A DNA stretch of 64,000 bases from an uncultured Oscillospiraceae bacterium (GCA_900547455.1 URGV01000001.1:124001-188000); one strand, 5' to 3'; positions 32,814-41,741 are shown, numbered from the stretch's first letter. Numbers and translations are program-made. The notes: generated from the letters alone by a model not told the origin.

Positions 32814-34253
32814 TTAAAAGCGGTCGGCAGCAGTAAAATGGCGATCCAGCAAAAAGTACATGGTCGCGGCGGAGGCGCCGGTTGCACCTTCCGACTGGAA
32901 GGGGTATACCGGGCTGTCCACACGGGATACACCGGCGATGTCCAGATGGAGCCAAGGATGATCCTCCACAAATTCGCGCAGGAAAAGTCCAGCGACAATG
33001 CTTCCACAGCCAGTGCGGGTGGAGTTGGCCAGATCTGCAACCCTGCCGTTGACCATTTCACGGTACTCATCGTCGGTGGGGAGATCGACATACTTTTCGC
33101 TTGCTCTGGCACCGGCGCGCAGGAGCTCATCCTCAAAGCAATCGTTGTTGGTCATGACACCGGCACGAATTTTGCCGTAGGAGTTGGCGATTGCTCCTGT
33201 CAAGGTAGCAACATCGATGACGCGGTCCGCTTTTTCTACCCGGACAGCGTAAGTGATGGCATCGGCCAAAATTAAACGTCCCTCCGCATCGGCGCTGAGG
33301 ATCTCGACAGTCTTGCCGTTCATGGCAGTGTAGACGTCACCCGGGACGGAAGAAGTGTTGGAGAGGCGATTTTCCACAATAGGAACGACGGCGACAACGT
33401 TGGTTTTTGCCTTGTTTTTGGCTAAAGCGCAGATGGCCGCGGTGACAGCGGCAGCTCCACCCATATCGCCCTTGGTATTGAGCAGACCCTGCTTGGTTTT
33501 CAGGTTGTAGCCGCCGGTGTCCAGAGTAACGCCTTTGCCGACCAGCGCGGTGACTTCGCCGTCATCGGGGTCGCCCATATAGCGCAGTACCGCGATACTG
33601 CATGGGTAGTCACTGCTCAGCCCAACGCTCAGGAAGAGGTTCATGCCCAGCTTTTTGGCTTGTTCGACATCGACAACCTTGACTTCACATCCGGCTTCCT
33701 TACCGGCCTCAACAACGTGCTCGGCCAGCGCAACCGGGTTGAGCAGGTTGCCGGGCATGTTTACCCAGTCCCTTGCCATCATGACATTTTGCGCAACGAC
33801 GACCGATTTGTTCACAAGTTCCTGAATCTCCGGCTGGTGCTGATCCTCAAAACCCTGCAGGAAAGCGGTGTAGGAATACTTTTCCTTGGCGTTGCTGTAG
33901 CACCCTTCGTACTGATATAGGCCCAGCTCGATGCCGGTGCACAGATCATAGACACTGTCGATTCCGTACAGGTCAATGATGCCGGAGGCCTCGATTTGAT
34001 ACTCGTGCTGCTTTAACTGGCGCATCATTTTGGCACCGATGGCCGCAGCGGATTTGACATGAGTCAGTGTTAAAGTTTCTTCATCACCCAGGCCGACCCA
34101 AACGTTCATCACGCCGTCCAAAAAGGTGTGGAACTCGGAAAAGCGGGAGGCGTCAAACACCTGACGCACCGGCTCCGGACAGCTTTCCAGGGCGGGCTGT
34201 GCGATGAAGCGCAGGATGGCGGAGCATTGTTTGCTGTTGTCTACTAAGATCAT
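32814..34253 (-). CDS. pepA: Leucyl aminopeptidase, M17 family
   Basis: A 479-residue cytoplasmic zinc/manganese aminopeptidase that removes N-terminal residues from peptides. The M17 core is clear: LVGKGVTLDTGGYNLKTKQG, KGDMGGAAAV, and LSADAEGRLILADAI (the NTDAEGRL signature with SADAEGRL). The N-terminal ~160 residues form the usual regulatory domain. ATG 34253 follows GGAGG; the frame is open to 34319, but earlier ATGs have no ribosome site. First gene of a pepA-cutC-transglutaminase operon. Confidence 0.93.
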   Translation of the reverse strand: MILVDNSKQCSAILRFIAQPALESCPEPVRQVFDASRFSEFHTFLDGVMNVWVGLGDEETLTLTHVKSAAAIGAKMMRQLKQHEYQIEASGIIDLYGIDSVYDLCTGIELGLYQYEGCYSNAKEKYSYTAFLQGFEDQHQPEIQELVNKSVVVAQNVMMARDWVNMPGNLLNPVALAEHVVEAGKEAGCEVKVVDVEQAKKLGMNLFLSVGLSSDYPCSIAVLRYMGDPDDGEVTALVGKGVTLDTGGYNLKTKQGLLNTKGDMGGAAAVTAAICALAKNKAKTNVVAVVPIVENRLSNTSSVPGDVYTAMNGKTVEILSADAEGRLILADAITYAVRVEKADRVIDVATLTGAIANSYGKIRAGVMTNNDCFEDELLRAGARASEKYVDLPTDDEYREMVNGRVADLANSTRTGCGSIVAGLFLREFVEDHPWLHLDIAGVSRVDSPVYPFQSEGATGASAATMYFLLDRHFTAADRF

Positions 34254-34298
34254 AGCGATTCCCTCCATTTCGTCGCAGAGACAAAAATTTCTAATTAA

Positions 34299-34327
34299 AG
34301 AATAACACATTTTTAGCAAAAAGGGAA
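34299..34327 (-). promoter_or_regulatory. Candidate promoter of the pepA operon
   Basis: Minus strand: TATTCT with extended -10 TGT; TTCCCT 17 bases upstream within ATTCCCTTTTT, the same layout as at 6386, 9263 and 38590. Confidence 0.5.
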
Positions 34328-34349
34328 TGAGGAAGGTAAAAAAAGATTC

Positions 34350-35285
34350 TTAGCGATTCTTGCTTTTTTCTTCTTCCAGATGCTGGATGCACTCGGTGCA
34401 GTGTTTTAAATAAATCTGGCGGAAAGAGGGGTATTCGCCCAGCCCTTTTAGAATGGCCTCGGTCTGATAGCCTGCCTGCTCGAACAGATGCAGCCAGGAA
34501 TCTTCGTCGGTGCACATATCGTTGATGGCGTGGTCTCCAGCCACCACCATCAGTGGGGCCAAAACAACCTTTTTGGCATGGATGGCGGCGACCTCTTTCA
34601 TCACTGTCTGCAGGTCAGGGTAGCCTTCCACCGTACCGATGAAGAAATTCCGGCAGCCTTCTGCCTTCAGGCGATAATCCAGCGCGGGATAGGTCGCGTT
34701 GGCGGGGTGGTCAGTGCCGTGTCCCATCAAGACAAGGGCGGTACTGTCGTCGCGGGCAATTTCATTAAATTCTTTTAAGAGAGCATCTACCACCAGACGG
34801 TAATCCTCAAAGGAGGTCAGCAGCGGCCAGCCACAGATGATGTGGGGAAAACGATCCTCCCAGCGGGCTACCTCCTGGCGGACGTCGTCGAACTCAAAGC
34901 CGTTCATCAAATGGGTGGGCTGGCAGATTACGGTGCCGAATCCCTCGTCGTAAAGTTTTTGCAGCGCCTGTTCCACCGTGTCGATCTCGATGCCGTCACG
35001 CTGGCGCAGCTTTTTAATAATCATACCGCTGGTGAAGGCGCGGCGAACGGTGTAATCTGGGAAGGCGCTGCGGAAATCTTCCTCAATGGCGCCAATGGTT
35101 TTCTCGCGGGTATCAGCATAGCTGGTTCCAAAGCTGACCACCAGGATAGCTTTCTTGTCTGGATTTGGAACAACGCTGCCGGTAAGATAAAGAGGCTTTT
35201 GTTCTGCCTGCTGTTTTTTGCGCAGCGCAGAAACGCAAAGGCCTGCGGCGGCGCAGAGCAGACCAATTCCGATGATTTTTTTCAA
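34350..35285 (-). CDS. cbiK: Membrane-anchored sirohydrochlorin cobaltochelatase-like protein (CbiK)
   Basis: A 311-residue anaerobic cobaltochelatase-type protein, which inserts Co2+ (or Fe2+) into sirohydrochlorin. The chelatase fold begins at KKAILVVSFGTSYADTREKT. The metal-binding histidines are His189 (LMGHGTDHPA) and His252 (VAGDHAIND). Unlike soluble CbiK, it has an N-terminal membrane helix (IIGIGLLCAAAGLCVSAL), so the domain is probably outside the membrane, as in the periplasmic CbiK type. No other cobalamin genes are nearby. The start is TTG 35285, five bases after GGAGGGG. Confidence 0.9.
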   Translation of the reverse strand: MKKIIGIGLLCAAAGLCVSALRKKQQAEQKPLYLTGSVVPNPDKKAILVVSFGTSYADTREKTIGAIEEDFRSAFPDYTVRRAFTSGMIIKKLRQRDGIEIDTVEQALQKLYDEGFGTVICQPTHLMNGFEFDDVRQEVARWEDRFPHIICGWPLLTSFEDYRLVVDALLKEFNEIARDDSTALVLMGHGTDHPANATYPALDYRLKAEGCRNFFIGTVEGYPDLQTVMKEVAAIHAKKVVLAPLMVVAGDHAINDMCTDEDSWLHLFEQAGYQTEAILKGLGEYPSFRQIYLKHCTECIQHLEEEKSKNR

Positions 35286-35317
35286 AAAATCCCCTCCATA
35301 AAATATTGTTCCAGAAA

Positions 35318-35346
35318 AATATACCACGAATCTCTCAATTGTACAA
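35318..35346 (-). promoter_or_regulatory. Candidate promoter of cbiK
   Basis: Minus strand TTGTAC, 17-base spacer, TATATT with extended -10 TGG. Confidence 0.55.
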
Positions 35347-35494
35347 GCGCGAAATCAGGAGAGGGTATTTGTCCTTACTTTTTTGGGCAAACAGAACAAG
35401 GAAGAAGGGAAAAAAGAAACAAAATGACAGGTGGAAGATTGAAAAAAATTATGATATAATGGGAAGGCAAAGAAAAACAGAAAGGTGATTTTGG

Positions 35495-35800
35495 ATGCTC
35501 CCAAAGAAAAAATTTGCGATGGTGCTGATGGGTCAGCAGTATTGCTCCCGGAAGGATTATGCTGTGTTGGAGACCCAAGCGGTTGAAACACATATAATAA
35601 CGGTAAATTCGTCGGAACAGGCGATTGAGATGGCAAGACAGTTGGCGGCCGATGGCTTTGGCGCCATCGAAGTTTGCGGCGCTTTTGGAGAAGAGCTTCC
35701 GCGTCGGATGTATGAGGCGACTGGGAAGACGGTTAGCGTCGGGTATATTGTCTGCCCGGAGGACGAAAAGGAACTGTCAGACCACTTTTGGGCACAGTAA
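35495..35800 (+). CDS. Small DUF6506-like protein
   Basis: A 101-residue soluble protein with alternating helices and strands. The segments KFAMVLMGQQY, AIEMARQLAADGFGAIEVCGAFGEE and VSVGYIVCPEDE resemble the DUF6506 family as I remember it; no function is established for that family. The upstream region has TATAAT with an extended -10 near 35454. It is a single-gene unit ending in a bidirectional terminator. Confidence 0.65.
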   Translation: MLPKKKFAMVLMGQQYCSRKDYAVLETQAVETHIITVNSSEQAIEMARQLAADGFGAIEVCGAFGEELPRRMYEATGKTVSVGYIVCPEDEKELSDHFWAQ

Positions 35801-35815
35801 AATTGCAGTATTCAG

Positions 35816-35856
35816 GAGGGGCTGCAAGACCAATCTGGTCTTGCAGCCCCTCTTTG
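35816..35856. terminator. Bidirectional terminator
   Basis: A 16-bp perfect stem, GAGGGGCTGCAAGACC with GGTCTTGCAGCCCCTC, and a short T run, between convergent genes. Confidence 0.9.
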
Positions 35857-35865
35857 CATCCGTGA

Positions 35866-36768
35866 TTACGAGTTTTGTTTTTTCTCCTTTTTCTTTTTGC
35901 GCTGCTGGAATTCCCGGAATCCCAGACCGGTGATTTCGCCGGCTTCGTTGACGACAATAAAGGCATTGATGTCAATTTCATGAATGATATCGTAAATCTT
36001 GTGTACCTCCTGACGGCTGACAGCGCACATCAGGACGGTGCCCTCCTGACCGCTATAGGCGCCGCGGGAGCGCAGTTCGGTGACGCCGCGCTCTAGGTCA
36101 TCCATAATGCGGCGGGCAATCTCTTTGTTTTTCGGTGATATGATAAACATCACCTTTCCGGTTCCCCGGTCTGTGCCGTATAGGACGGCGTCAATGACCT
36201 TGGAAGTGATGTAGATGACTAAAATGGCGTACAGAGGGCTTTCATATTCTTGATAAACGACGGCGGAAGCGAGGACGATAACCAGGTCGATGACCATGAT
36301 GAATTTGCCCAGAGAAAATCCGTGGATGTGCAGGGAAAGCAGGTTTGCTGCAAGCTCGGTGCCTCCGGTAGTGCCGCCGCGCATCAGGATCAGTGCCAGC
36401 CCCAGGCCGGCAAGACATCCGCCAAAGACGATGGTGATCAGCGGTTCCCCCTGGTACTGTGGCAGGTAGGGGACCATCACGTCAATCATTGCGGAGGAGA
36501 CGATGGTGGCGACGACCGTTTTGATGATAATCTGGTAGCCCATTTCGACATAAGCCCAGATCAGCAAAGGGACATTCATCAGTATGTTGGCTGTACCGAT
36601 GGGGATGCCGAACATATGGTTGAGGATGGTGGCGACACCGGTCAATCCACCGGCTGCAATCTGGTTGGGAGCGGTAAAGGTATCGATGGAAACCGCGAAC
36701 AAAAAACTGCCCGCCAGAAAGAACACGGCGTCCATCAAAAGGTTTTTTACTTTTTTCTGCGTAGTCAA
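35866..36768 (-). CDS. YitT family membrane protein, copy 1
   Basis: A 300-residue protein with five or six N-terminal helices (DUF161; MDAVFFLAGSFLFAVSIDTF, AAGGLTGVATILNHMFG) and a C-terminal cytoplasmic DUF2179 domain (VMFIISPKNKEIARRIMDDLERGVT... then VHKIYDIIHEIDINAFIVV). The function of YitT proteins is unknown. Start is TTG 36768, eight bases after AAGGAGG; an ATG within that gap is in another frame. A second YitT lies at 37674. Confidence 0.9.
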   Translation of the reverse strand: MTTQKKVKNLLMDAVFFLAGSFLFAVSIDTFTAPNQIAAGGLTGVATILNHMFGIPIGTANILMNVPLLIWAYVEMGYQIIIKTVVATIVSSAMIDVMVPYLPQYQGEPLITIVFGGCLAGLGLALILMRGGTTGGTELAANLLSLHIHGFSLGKFIMVIDLVIVLASAVVYQEYESPLYAILVIYITSKVIDAVLYGTDRGTGKVMFIISPKNKEIARRIMDDLERGVTELRSRGAYSGQEGTVLMCAVSRQEVHKIYDIIHEIDINAFIVVNEAGEITGLGFREFQQRKKKKEKKQNS

Positions 36769-36806
36769 GGGACATGCCTCCTTATCAAAAAAATCCTATT
36801 AATACC

Positions 36807-36835
36807 AGTATATCCTAAAAAGCAAAAAAATTCAA
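36807..36835 (-). promoter_or_regulatory. Promoter of YitT copy 1
   Basis: Minus strand TTGAAT, 17-base spacer, TATACT, about 40 bases before the TTG start. Confidence 0.6.
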
Positions 36836-36850
36836 ATAAAATCCCCATAC

Positions 36851-36880
36851 AAAAATGCCCCGACAAACACAGTCGAGGCA
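36851..36880 (-). terminator. Terminator of the zinc-ribbon gene
   Basis: Minus strand TGCCTCGAC pairs with GTCGGGGCA (one wobble) around TGTGTTT, then T5. Confidence 0.8.
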
Positions 36881-36931
36881 AAAAAGAAAAGAAAATCGGA
36901 TTTTTTGAAAAGGAAAGCGAAGAAAAAGGAC

Positions 36932-37324
36932 TTAGACTTTTTTAACAAATTCGTGTCGGCATTTTGGGCAGGTGATCTGGATCTTACCGCGACCTTTTGG
37001 AACGCGGATTTTCTGTCCGCAGGAAGGGCAGCGCAGGTGGCGGTGGGTGCGCAGATCCTTCAAACCGGAAATTTTAGAGGAGATCGCGCGGACGATGGGA
37101 TCGGTCAACTGCATGAATTTCTGGTTTTCCGCATAACGCCGGCTGATGTTGCGCGAAAAAATCCTCCAGACGCAGATAGCAGCCAGCACAAAGGCAAGGA
37201 TGTAAAGCACATCCCAACCGGTAAAGGTAAAAATAATATCGAGCAGAAGCACGACAATCAGCATGAACAGACCAAGCCGGTCGGTTCCGTATCGCCCGTA
37301 CATCAATTTTGTCAACCAATTCAT
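36932..37324 (-). CDS. Small membrane protein with C-terminal zinc ribbon
   Basis: A 130-residue protein with two adjacent membrane helices (LGLFMLIVVLLLDIIFTFTG and VLYILAFVLAAICVWRIF). A cytoplasmic zinc ribbon follows near the C-terminus: CPSCGQKIRVPKGRGKIQITCPKC, four cysteines in two CPxC knuckles. The family is widespread in Clostridia without known function. I chose ATG 37324, nine bases after AGGAGG. Confidence 0.8.
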   Translation of the reverse strand: MNWLTKLMYGRYGTDRLGLFMLIVVLLLDIIFTFTGWDVLYILAFVLAAICVWRIFSRNISRRYAENQKFMQLTDPIVRAISSKISGLKDLRTHRHLRCPSCGQKIRVPKGRGKIQITCPKCRHEFVKKV

Positions 37325-37583
37325 AGAAAACATCCTCCTAAAAAACTCGAACATCCATTGATACCTTATTATAGACGAAATTCGTGAATGGAATATGTCT
37401 TTTTTGCTGTTGTTTTGAAAATATGGAAAAGAAAGGCAAAAGAGGATCGGAATATACACTTTAAAGCACCAAAATTTCTGACAAAAATATCAAATATCAA
37501 TTAAAACAACTATTGAAAAAAGAGAATTTTTTTGTGATTGTGCAAAATAGAGCCTTTTTACTCTTGTGCTTTATCACAGTGAC
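37325..37583. other. AT-rich divergent intergenic region
   Basis: About 260 bases between the zinc-ribbon gene and YitT copy 2. On the minus strand TATAAT is present near 37368 without a good -35. An imperfect inverted repeat with outer arms TGTGAT (37533) and ATCACA (37578) and inner AGAG/CTCT lies just upstream of the YitT -35 box and could be an operator. No gene is seen. Confidence 0.4.
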
Positions 37584-37612
37584 TTGCCCGGAAAAATGGA
37601 GGGTGCTATAAT
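37584..37612 (+). promoter_or_regulatory. Promoter of YitT copy 2
   Basis: TTGCCC, 17-base spacer, TATAAT with extended -10 TGC. Confidence 0.65.
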
Positions 37613-37673
37613 GGGAACGTTTGAGAGGGCACACCATTGTGCCAAGAAAAGATAGAGGAGTGTTTTTAGCAAG

Positions 37674-38540
37674 ATGAAAAAGAAGATAGAAAAGGTTTTG
37701 ATCATGATTCTGGGCAACGCCGTTTTGGCGTTGGGGACGGCGGCCTTTGTAGTACCAAACGGCCTGATCTCCGGCGGAGTCACAGGTATCGGTCTGATTT
37801 TGGAGCACTTTTTTGGCCTGCCGGTCGATGTCGGTGTTTTTGTCGGGGATGCTGTCCTGTTTTTGCTGGGCGCAGCGGTGATGGGCAAGGCTTTTGCTGC
37901 CACCATCATTTTAAGTACCATCGTCTACCCGACCTTCTTTTCGCTGTTTGGCAAAATTCCCTTTTTGACCAGCCTCACCGACGATAAGCTGATGGCGGCC
38001 ATCTATGCCGGACTGCTGATGGGAGCGGGAATCGGTTTGGTCATCAAGGTGGGTGGATCCACCGGAGGCATGGACATCCCGCCGATTATCCTGCACAAGC
38101 TGTTCGGCCTCTCCATTCCGGTGATGATCTATGTGGGGGACACAGCGCTGCTGCTGATTCAGGCGATCTATTCCTCGACAGAGCAGGTGCTGTACGGCAT
38201 CCTGGTGGTTCTGCTGAACAGCATCGTGATGGATAAGGTGCTGATTATGGGACAGAAGCAGACCCAGGTTGTGGTAATCAGCCCGCAATATGAAAAGATC
38301 AACCAGATGATTCACCAGCAGATGGACCGCGGTTCCACCCTGTTGCACGCCACCACCGGTCTGGAAAAGTCGGATCAGAAGGTGGTTATGACCGTAATCT
38401 CGAATCGCCAGCTTGCGCATCTCAACGAACTGATTCTGCAGATCGATCCTCAGGCGTTCGTTGTTGCCAGCGAGGTGAACGAGGTCAAAGGCAGAGGGTT
38501 TACCTTGAGCAAATTGTCGAAAAATATCGCGGAGAAATAA
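37674..38540 (+). CDS. YitT family membrane protein, copy 2
   Basis: A 288-residue YitT protein with N-terminal helices (VLIMILGNAVLALGTAAFVVPNG, then SGGVTGIGLILEHFFG) and a C-terminal DUF2179 domain (QVVVISPQYEKINQMIHQQMDRG, ending LILQIDPQAFVVASEVNEVKGRG). The GG(S/T)TGG motif is seen as KVGGSTGGMDIPP. It shares architecture, but only modest similarity, with the divergent copy at 35866-36768. No function is known. Confidence 0.9.
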   Translation: MKKKIEKVLIMILGNAVLALGTAAFVVPNGLISGGVTGIGLILEHFFGLPVDVGVFVGDAVLFLLGAAVMGKAFAATIILSTIVYPTFFSLFGKIPFLTSLTDDKLMAAIYAGLLMGAGIGLVIKVGGSTGGMDIPPIILHKLFGLSIPVMIYVGDTALLLIQAIYSSTEQVLYGILVVLLNSIVMDKVLIMGQKQTQVVVISPQYEKINQMIHQQMDRGSTLLHATTGLEKSDQKVVMTVISNRQLAHLNELILQIDPQAFVVASEVNEVKGRGFTLSKLSKNIAEK

Positions 38541-38589
38541 GCTGCTTTGCTGGAAATATTTTCTGAAACAAATTTTAAATCCAGACCCC

Positions 38590-38618
38590 TTCCTTTTCCT
38601 ATTTTGATATGTTACAAT
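38590..38618 (+). promoter_or_regulatory. Candidate promoter of the amidase gene
   Basis: TACAAT with extended -10 TGT; TTCCTT 17 bases upstream within CTTCCTTTTCC. Confidence 0.5.
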
Positions 38619-38650
38619 AGTCTATAAATAAAAGGGAGGTCGTGATCTTT

Positions 38651-40459
38651 ATGCAAAAGAAGTTTTTGGGAGCGCTGGGAATGGCGCTGGTCCTGATGAC
38701 TGGCACGATGGCGATGCCGGTGCAGGTCTGCGCAAAGGATTATCAGGATCGCGAGGCGATTCTGGACACAGGCTTTGTCCTGGACACCGACTACACGCTG
38801 CAGCTGGCCAATCCCTCGGAAGATATTTCCACGACGGAAAGCTATTATTATATCACGGGTTCCTCCGATCCGGATGATCCTTTGACCTGCAACGGGGAAG
38901 AGGTGGCGGACCGTGGCATCTACGGCAGTTTCGGCATCTATGCTTCGCTGGAGATGGGGGAGAATGAATTTGTGTTTGAAAATGGAGAGGACACCGTTTC
39001 CCTCACCATTACACGAACCGAACCCTCCACTTCGGGCGGTGGAATCGCAACTATTACAAACCTGCGGCGGATGGGGCCGAGCTCGGACGATATTGCCAAA
39101 GCAGGGGACACCTATCAGATTCGGTGTACAGCTCCGGCCAATGGAGAGGTAACCGCCACCATTGGCGGGGAAACCTACGTCTTGGAACAGGAAGCAATTG
39201 CCACAACCGGTGTGGAGGCTTACTATTCCACCGAGATCACCCTTCCCGATGTCACCGACGGCCAGGTGGAAAATCTGGGTCAAATTCAGTACAAACTGAC
39301 CTTTGACGGGACAACCTCCTCGGGAACATCGGAGGGAGATCTGTATGTGACCGGCAAGGACGCCTATGTGATTGTGCGGGTCAACCAAAATTCGGCTATC
39401 CTGTATGAGGACGGGGAGGACGGCTCCAATCATGTCTCTTTGCTCAGCCCGGGAGCGGTGGATGCGGTGGTCGACTGCACCGACGGTTATTTTCAGCTGA
39501 GCATGGGCAGCTGGATCAGCAAATCCTACGTTGATATTCTAGAAGACCAGACCGAATGGGCAGACACCGTCACCGATACCAGCTACACGGTAGGGGATGA
39601 CGGGGAATATCTGGTCCTGTCCGGAAATGCGTCCCCTTCCTTTAAGGCTTATAACACGAGCGAGAAGGTGACCATCCGCTTTTACAACACAACGGGCATC
39701 GAGCTGGACCACATCAACAGCAACCTTTTTTCCTCGATGACCATCCGCGAGGAGGACGGCAACACCACGCTGGAATTTTATAAGCGGGACAGCGTTGAAA
39801 CAGTTGGTTACGACATAAGCTACGACGGGAATGGCAACACCACTGTCTTCTTTAATCCAAAGGCGTCGGTGGGCAGCGAGAGCGCTCCGCTGAAAAATAT
39901 GACCATTGTGGTTGACCCGGGACATGGTGGCCTGGATGGTGGCGCTCAGGGCGTCCTGTACGGCATTGGCCCGGTGGAGAAGGACATCACCATGGCCCAC
40001 GCGCTGGTCCTGCAGAATCGCTTGGAGAGTTTGGGTGCGCAGGTGATTCTAGCTGTATCGCCGGATCAGGACAACTCCACCAAGGTGGAAATGACCGACC
40101 GCGTCGAGCTGGCAAAAGAAAATGAGGCGGACTTTTATATCTCGTTGCACTGCAACAGTATCGCAGCCAATTCCAATGGACTCAAGCCCAGCGGCACAGA
40201 AATTTACTATTATGAAAATAACTCCAAGCTCCTGGCTGATTCCATCCTGGAAAAGATCACCGAATACAACAATCGGGATGCGCGGAAGGTCATTTACGGA
40301 AACTTTTATGTTACACGCAACCCAATCTGCCCTTCCATGCTGGTCGAGATGGGATTTATCAGTAACCCTGTCGAATACGATGAATTGTGCAGCCCGGATT
40401 CGATGTACCAGACAGCCAATGCGATTGCAGATGCGCTGATCAAATATGTAGAAGAATAA
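38651..40459 (+). CDS. Exported N-acetylmuramoyl-L-alanine amidase (Amidase_3)
   Basis: A 602-residue exported cell-wall hydrolase. A signal peptide (ALGMALVLMTGTMAMPVQVCA) is followed by ~390 residues of beta-rich, low-similarity wall-side domains. The zinc amidase domain spans ~418-600 and cleaves the MurNAc-L-Ala bond. Catalytic and zinc residues are visible in VVDPGHGGLDGG (His), the Glu of VEKDITMA, SLHCNS (His) and VEMGFISNPVE (Glu). ATG 38651 is ten bases after GGGAGGT; a GTG at 38642 overlaps it too closely. A terminator follows. Confidence 0.92.
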   Translation: MQKKFLGALGMALVLMTGTMAMPVQVCAKDYQDREAILDTGFVLDTDYTLQLANPSEDISTTESYYYITGSSDPDDPLTCNGEEVADRGIYGSFGIYASLEMGENEFVFENGEDTVSLTITRTEPSTSGGGIATITNLRRMGPSSDDIAKAGDTYQIRCTAPANGEVTATIGGETYVLEQEAIATTGVEAYYSTEITLPDVTDGQVENLGQIQYKLTFDGTTSSGTSEGDLYVTGKDAYVIVRVNQNSAILYEDGEDGSNHVSLLSPGAVDAVVDCTDGYFQLSMGSWISKSYVDILEDQTEWADTVTDTSYTVGDDGEYLVLSGNASPSFKAYNTSEKVTIRFYNTTGIELDHINSNLFSSMTIREEDGNTTLEFYKRDSVETVGYDISYDGNGNTTVFFNPKASVGSESAPLKNMTIVVDPGHGGLDGGAQGVLYGIGPVEKDITMAHALVLQNRLESLGAQVILAVSPDQDNSTKVEMTDRVELAKENEADFYISLHCNSIAANSNGLKPSGTEIYYYENNSKLLADSILEKITEYNNRDARKVIYGNFYVTRNPICPSMLVEMGFISNPVEYDELCSPDSMYQTANAIADALIKYVEE

Positions 40460-40464
40460 GATTT

Positions 40465-40507
40465 CAGCGTTCTGTCTCTGAAATGGAGGACAGGACGCTG
40501 TTTTTTT
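40465..40507 (+). terminator. Rho-independent terminator
   Basis: CAGCGTTCTGTC pairs with GACAGGACGCTG (one wobble), followed by T7. Confidence 0.88.
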
Positions 40508-40667
40508 GCATAAAAAAATAAAATTAAGACAAATGTGTATAGATGAAAAGTGAGAAAAGTGGCTGACAATATAAAATACAGGTAACAAACAGGGAAGAAA
40601 ATAGTCACTATATAAAGGGAAACAGATACCCAGAAAATATTCCTCAAATGTAAAGGAGGCTTATCCC

Positions 40668-41564
40668 GTGACGAATATCTTTTTTTGCTCCCTGCTTGAA
40701 GCGTCGATTATTGTTTCTGTGGCAATTTTGCTGCTGCTGATTTTTCATAAACGCCTGACACAATATTCTCCCAGCTGTCGCATGATCTTCTGGATGATTT
40801 TGGCCTGCCGCCTGTTGATTCCCTGCCCGGTCGGTATTCTTTATTTTGGTACCCCGCCCCATAATACGGCTTTGGCGGTTGGGTTAAGAATCGTCTGGCT
40901 GATCGGTGCAGTGCTTTTGTTTGGCGGTCACCTGCTTGCTTATCTTCGCTTTGAAAGAAAAATGCAGCGGGGAAGGGCAGCCAGTGCATTGTCCATGTCG
41001 GAACAGTATCAGATCCAGGCGGTTTTCGAAAAAGTAAAGGCTGCCCTAGGGGTAAAATCTTCGGTCGAACTGTGGATTTCCGCTGAGGCTTCCGGTCCGA
41101 TGCTGCTGGGTTTTCTGCGGCCCAAGGTTGTGCTGCCCGACTGTATGCTGGCGCAGGAAAAACTGGAGATGATCTTCCGCCACGAGTTGCTGCACCATCG
41201 CCGGCATGACTGCTGGTACCGTCTGCTGATGCTGCTCACCCAATCGGTGCACTGGTTCAATCCACTGGTGTGGTTGATGGCAAGGCGCGCAGCGGAGGAT
41301 TTGGAAAGCGCCTGCGACCGCAGTGTCATCAAGGGACAGAGCCGGGAGTTTGTCGAAGAATACGCTCAGGCCCTACTGGAGACGGCAAAATGCCTGCTTC
41401 AGAGAAAGAAGGTGCGGCAGACGGTGCTGGTTTCCTATCTTTCCTCGGGTGCACAGCGCCTGAAGGAGCGGCTGGTGGAACTGTTCCAGCCGACCCGCCG
41501 GGAAGGAGGACCACTGATTATTTTGCTGGCCTTGTTGGCTGTTTTGGGAATTTATATTGTGTAG
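40668..41564 (+). CDS. BlaR1-like M56 family metallopeptidase, sensor domain absent
   Basis: A 298-residue membrane metalloprotease. It has N-terminal helices, then HELLHHRRHDCW with the HExxH zinc motif at ~residue 172, and the downstream Glu/Asp-rich FNPLVWLMARRAAEDLESACD. A last helix lies at the C-terminus (LIILLALLAVLGIYIV). In BlaR1/MecR1 an extracellular penicillin-binding sensor follows that helix; here the protein stops, and no BlaI-type repressor is adjacent. It therefore looks like an orphan signalling protease or a reduced form. GTG 40668 follows AAAGGAGG. Confidence 0.85.
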   Translation: MTNIFFCSLLEASIIVSVAILLLLIFHKRLTQYSPSCRMIFWMILACRLLIPCPVGILYFGTPPHNTALAVGLRIVWLIGAVLLFGGHLLAYLRFERKMQRGRAASALSMSEQYQIQAVFEKVKAALGVKSSVELWISAEASGPMLLGFLRPKVVLPDCMLAQEKLEMIFRHELLHHRRHDCWYRLLMLLTQSVHWFNPLVWLMARRAAEDLESACDRSVIKGQSREFVEEYAQALLETAKCLLQRKKVRQTVLVSYLSSGAQRLKERLVELFQPTRREGGPLIILLALLAVLGIYIV

Positions 41565-41613
41565 GGAAACAAACGAATTTAAAGGAAATTCAAAATCCCA
41601 AGGCCTGTATTGG

Positions 41614-41642
41614 TTGTAATGGCTGTAAGAATATGGTATAAT
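41614..41642 (+). promoter_or_regulatory. Promoter of the asp23-recN operon
   Basis: TTGTAA, 17-base spacer, TATAAT with extended -10 TGG, 100 bases before asp23. Confidence 0.65.
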
Positions 41643-41741
41643 ATTAGCTGAAAGCACAATGCTGCAAGATTACTTTTCCAAAAAACAACGCCTGTGAGAG
41701 GGCGATCGTTATTTTGTCTTTGGACACAGGAGGAATGAAGT

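Noticed and set aside
37533..37578. TGTGAT...ATCACA as a CRP-type site
   Set aside because: The arms are about 34 bases apart rather than 6, so it does not fit a CRP/FNR dimer site; kept only as a weak inverted repeat.
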